Shown here piece by piece: positions 62,319-64,000 of a stretch of DNA of 64,000 nucleotides. Source of the stretch: Flagellimonas aurea (GTDB lineage Bacteria > Bacteroidota > Bacteroidia > Flavobacteriales > Flavobacteriaceae); the NCBI RefSeq assembly GCF_017313785.1, contig NZ_JAFLNL010000007.1, positions 208,186-272,185 on the forward strand, read 5' to 3'. The first letter of the stretch is position 1. Each line of letters begins with the position of its first letter. The notes below the pieces were generated by a model. It did not search any database, had not been told where the DNA came from, and saw nothing but the letters and a program-made list of their open reading frames with translations. A program made the translations under genes and the position numbers.

Positions 62319-64000
62319 ATGCAGATAATAGAGAATTCCACGGTGTACGATGCGATCATCGTAGGCTCGGGCGCCGGGGGCGGCATGTCGGCGAAGGTAC
62401 TGTCGGAGGCCGGCCTAAAGGTTGCCGTAGTGGAGGCGGGCCCGTTCTTCGACCCTGCGAAGCCGGAGCACCAGACCCAGCTGAAGTGGTCGTACGAGAG
62501 CCCAAGGCGGGGCAAGAGCACACGGTTCCGTCCCTTCGGGGACTTCGATGCGGCCTACGGAGGCTGGGACATCGAGGGGGAGCCCTACACGCAGAAGGAC
62601 GGCACGGACTTTTCGTGGTTCCGTTCGCGCATGCTGGGGGGCCGTACCAACCACTGGGGGCGCATATCGCTCCGTTTCGGCCCACAGGACTTCAAGCACA
62701 AGGACGTGGACGGCCATGGGGACAACTGGCCCATCAGCTACGACGATGTAAAGCCGTACTATGACAAGGTGGACAAGATGATCGGGGTGTTCGGCACCAA
62801 CGAGGGACTTCCCAACGACCCTGACGGCTTCTTCCTGCCACCTCCAAAACCAAGGTTGCACGAACTCTTTTACATCAAGGGTGCGAGGAAGAGCAACATC
62901 CCGGTGTACCCGTCACGGATGTCTATGCTCACCAAGAAGATCAACGAGGACCGTGGCGTCTGTTTCTATTGTGGACAGTGCAACCGTGCCTGCCAGGTAT
63001 ATGCCGATTTCTCGGCGGGGACGTGCCTTATCTTCCCGGCGCAGAAGAACGGCGGGCAGATCGACCTGTACGTGAACTGCATGGTGCGCGAGGTTACCAC
63101 GGACCAAGAGGGCCGTGCCACGGGCGTATCCTACATCAACAAAGAAGATAGAAAAGAATATAAGCTCAAGGGCAAGGTGGTGGTTCTAGGGGCCTCCGCC
63201 TGTAGTTCCGCACGTATATTGTTGAACTCCAAGAGCGAGCGGCACCCCAACGGACTGGGCAACAGCAGCGATGTGGTGGGCAAGTACCTGCACGACTCCA
63301 CCGGGGCCGACAGGGCGGGCTTCATCCCCGACCTGATGAACCGGAAGGTCTCGTACAACGAGGATGGGGTAGGGGGCATGCACGTGTACTCCCCATGGTG
63401 GGGGGACAACAGCAAGCTGGACTTCCCTCGGGGCTACCATATCGAGGTGTGGGGCGGCATGGGGATGCCGAGCTACGGCTTCGGCTTCAACGTGAACGAG
63501 TTCAACCAGTTCTTCGGCACAAAGGTGGGCGGCTACGGGGACGTGCTGCGCAGTGACGCGAAGAAGTACTACGGCGCCGTAGTGGGCATGGCCGGAAGGG
63601 GCGAGTCGATAGCGAGGAAGGAGAACTATTGCGAGATCGACCCGACCACGGTGGACGAGTTCGGTATCCCCGTACTGAGGTTCAACTACAAATGGAGCCA
63701 GTTGGAGATCAACCAGGCCAAGCACATGCAGGACACCTTCGAGGAGATATTGATCAACATGGGCGGTGAGCCGTTGGGCAAGAAGCCGGGGAAGGATACC
63801 AACTACGGGCTGCACAACCCGGGTAAGATCATCCACGAGGTGGGCACCACCCGAATGGGTGACGACCCAAGGACGTCGGTGACCAACAAGTACCAGCAGC
63901 TGCACGATGTGGACAACGTTTTCATCGTGGACGCGGGACCTTTCGTGTCGCAGGCGGACAAGAACTGTACATGGACGATACTGGCGCTCTCGATGAGGGC
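62319..64000 (+). CDS. GMC family FAD-dependent oxidoreductase, 3' end outside the window
   Basis: The open reading frame runs from ATG 62319 to the window end without a stop (560 codons seen). The FAD-binding motif is GSGAGGGMS (about 16-24), followed by the GMC signature LGGRTNHWGR. A Cys-rich stretch CFYCGQCNRACQ (about 216-227) and a terminal region with HEVGTTRMGDDP and NVFIVDAGPF complete the family pattern. These enzymes oxidise sugars or alcohols. The codon use is strikingly GC-rich compared with all other genes here: in the first 50 codons after residue 23, 42 end in G or C. Transfer or extreme expression are possible explanations. Confidence 0.93.
   Translation, partial: MQIIENSTVYDAIIVGSGAGGGMSAKVLSEAGLKVAVVEAGPFFDPAKPEHQTQLKWSYESPRRGKSTRFRPFGDFDAAYGGWDIEGEPYTQKDGTDFSWFRSRMLGGRTNHWGRISLRFGPQDFKHKDVDGHGDNWPISYDDVKPYYDKVDKMIGVFGTNEGLPNDPDGFFLPPPKPRLHELFYIKGARKSNIPVYPSRMSMLTKKINEDRGVCFYCGQCNRACQVYADFSAGTCLIFPAQKNGGQIDLYVNCMVREVTTDQEGRATGVSYINKEDRKEYKLKGKVVVLGASACSSARILLNSKSERHPNGLGNSSDVVGKYLHDSTGADRAGFIPDLMNRKVSYNEDGVGGMHVYSPWWGDNSKLDFPRGYHIEVWGGMGMPSYGFGFNVNEFNQFFGTKVGGYGDVLRSDAKKYYGAVVGMAGRGESIARKENYCEIDPTTVDEFGIPVLRFNYKWSQLEINQAKHMQDTFEEILINMGGEPLGKKPGKDTNYGLHNPGKIIHEVGTTRMGDDPRTSVTNKYQQLHDVDNVFIVDAGPFVSQADKNCTWTILALSMR

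Noticed and set aside
63186..63905. Long open frame on the minus strand inside the GMC gene
   Set aside because: The high GC at third positions removes stop codons from the antisense strand; the predicted protein has no recognisable domain, and the plus-strand frame has clear GMC motifs.
1..64000. Defence island, prophage, insertion sequence or integrative element
   Set aside because: No transposase, integrase, restriction, toxin-antitoxin, CRISPR-associated or phage gene was found, and gene order is mostly typical of a chromosomal backbone.

Overview
The window comes from a member of the Bacteroidota, most likely a marine Flavobacteriaceae (inference; Muricauda/Flagellimonas-like gene content). 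Four things point there: the giant type IX secretion (T9SS) translocon SprA, an alternative complex III plus cytochrome oxidase operon, two PorP/SprF proteins, and promoters of the TTTG-N19/20-TAnnTTTG class instead of the proteobacterial -35/-10. Almost all of the sequence is coding. No intergenic stretch exceeds about 210 bases, and I see no rRNA, tRNA, transposase, prophage or CRISPR array.

Layout. 1-5601: end of an alternative complex III operon (actC end, actD, actE, actF) running into cytochrome oxidase coxB and coxA, closed by a strong terminator. 5722-14698: mixed genes: a GIN-domain surface protein, an acyl-CoA oxidase-like enzyme, ruvB, a TsdA-like dihaem cytochrome, a TetR regulator divergent from a cupin gene with two matching operator palindromes, a queG-like gene and an SLC45-type sugar transporter. 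14823-26485: maeB, ruvA, sprA, gcvH, a VanZ-like gene and tonB. 26641-31776: haem O synthase, two subunit III genes and a subunit IV gene, then SCO-type assembly factors, a DUF420 protein and a small CxxC membrane protein. 31884-41373: a duplicated MacAB-TolC-like export locus with four FtsX/MacB permeases, two adaptors, one ATPase and one outer-membrane factor. 41390-53357: housekeeping and envelope genes (tsaB, mscS, a DUF255 thioredoxin-like lipoprotein, dodecin, an Nfu protein, porP, a vWA protein, a LytS/LytR pair, gamma carbonic anhydrase, fabD). 53500-58409: a T9SS type-B cargo with its own PorP/SprF partner and an OmpA/TPR protein. 58410-62109: a divergent Nramp-like transporter and an S9 peptidase. 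62319-end: a GMC oxidoreductase, cut by the window edge, whose base and codon composition is unlike everything else here.

The genes fall into a few working groups. One is the respiratory chain: ActA-F pass electrons to the CoxAB/III/IV oxidase, and the 26.6-31.8 kb cluster makes haem O and probably delivers copper. A second is envelope export and surface display: SprA, the PorP/SprF proteins, the CHU_C-type cargo and the MacAB-like exporters. A third is small local circuits such as TetR/cupin and LytS/LytR.

I found no wholly new multi-gene system. The best leads are the compositionally alien GMC gene, the twin-operator TetR/cupin circuit, the Nramp homologue lacking its metal-site motifs, the cysteine-free SCO-like protein next to SCO, the subunit III with a large soluble insertion, and a REP-like inverted-repeat element between convergent genes.
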